DNA from: JAFGKM01 sp964403465
GTDB taxonomy: Bacteria; Ratteibacteria; UBA8468; B48-G9; JAFGKM01
DNA length: 5,902 bases
Direction: 5' to 3'
NCBI GenBank assembly: GCA_964403465.1
Contig: CAYOFY010000085.1
Coordinates: 1 to 5,902 of the forward strand
The notes beneath the pieces are model-generated. The model ran no database searches and had not been told where the DNA came from. It saw nothing but the letters and a program-made list of their open reading frames with translations. Below, in pieces: positions 5,893 to 5,902 of this stretch; the stretch's first letter is position 1; each line of letters opens with the position of its first letter. Both the position numbers and the translations under genes were made by a program.

Positions 5893-5902
5893 GTGTAAAA
5901 AG

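Overview
This 5.9-kb bacterial window looks like a piece of a metagenome-assembled scaffold, because it contains a run of exactly 100 Ns inside a gene. It holds five protein-coding genes and no RNA genes, CRISPR array or transposase. A G/C-rich nested palindrome lies between the first two genes. From memory, palindromes of this style are common in Nitrospirota, Desulfobacterota, cyanobacteria and related environmental lineages, and hydrolases resembling the one here occur in Planctomycetes and Omnitrophota-like genomes. No single feature fixes the phylum, so placement is left open.

Left part, plus strand (1-2205): an L-ribulokinase (araB, its first ~40 residues lie before the window) is followed after 108 bp by L-ribulose-5-phosphate 4-epimerase (araD). 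Together they convert L-ribulose to L-ribulose 5-phosphate and then to D-xylulose 5-phosphate. The L-arabinose isomerase that would supply L-ribulose is not in the window. The spacer between the genes carries the palindromic repeat just ahead of a good ribosome-binding site. The middle of araD is replaced by a gap that, by comparison with E. coli AraD, should be about 250 bp rather than 100.

Middle part, minus strand (2216-4685): a two-gene unit running toward araD. The first gene is a 654-residue double alpha/beta-hydrolase of acetyl-xylan-esterase type, with a GTG start and a strong Shine-Dalgarno. Its end overlaps by 11 bp the start of a SIS-domain 6-phospho-3-hexuloisomerase (hxlB-like) whose usual partner hxlA is absent here. 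The araD and hxlB stop codons face each other 10 bp apart with no visible terminator.

Right part (4686-5902): a 331-bp divergent spacer holds a consensus-like plus-strand promoter and possible tiny leader ORFs. It leads to a more A/T-rich gene for a membrane protein of unknown function, with two copies of a DEMP-type motif before about five membrane spans.

As a whole, the left and middle parts suggest use of hemicellulose-derived sugar: an apparently cytoplasmic esterase removing acyl groups from imported oligosaccharides, AraB and AraD channelling arabinose into the pentose phosphate pool, and a hexulose-phosphate isomerase linking pentose phosphate and fructose 6-phosphate. That link is inference from gene proximity. 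The membrane protein appears unrelated. I see no convincing wholly new system. The most unusual points are the hydrolase/hexuloisomerase pair, the degenerate second hydrolase domain, and the duplicated motif of the membrane protein.
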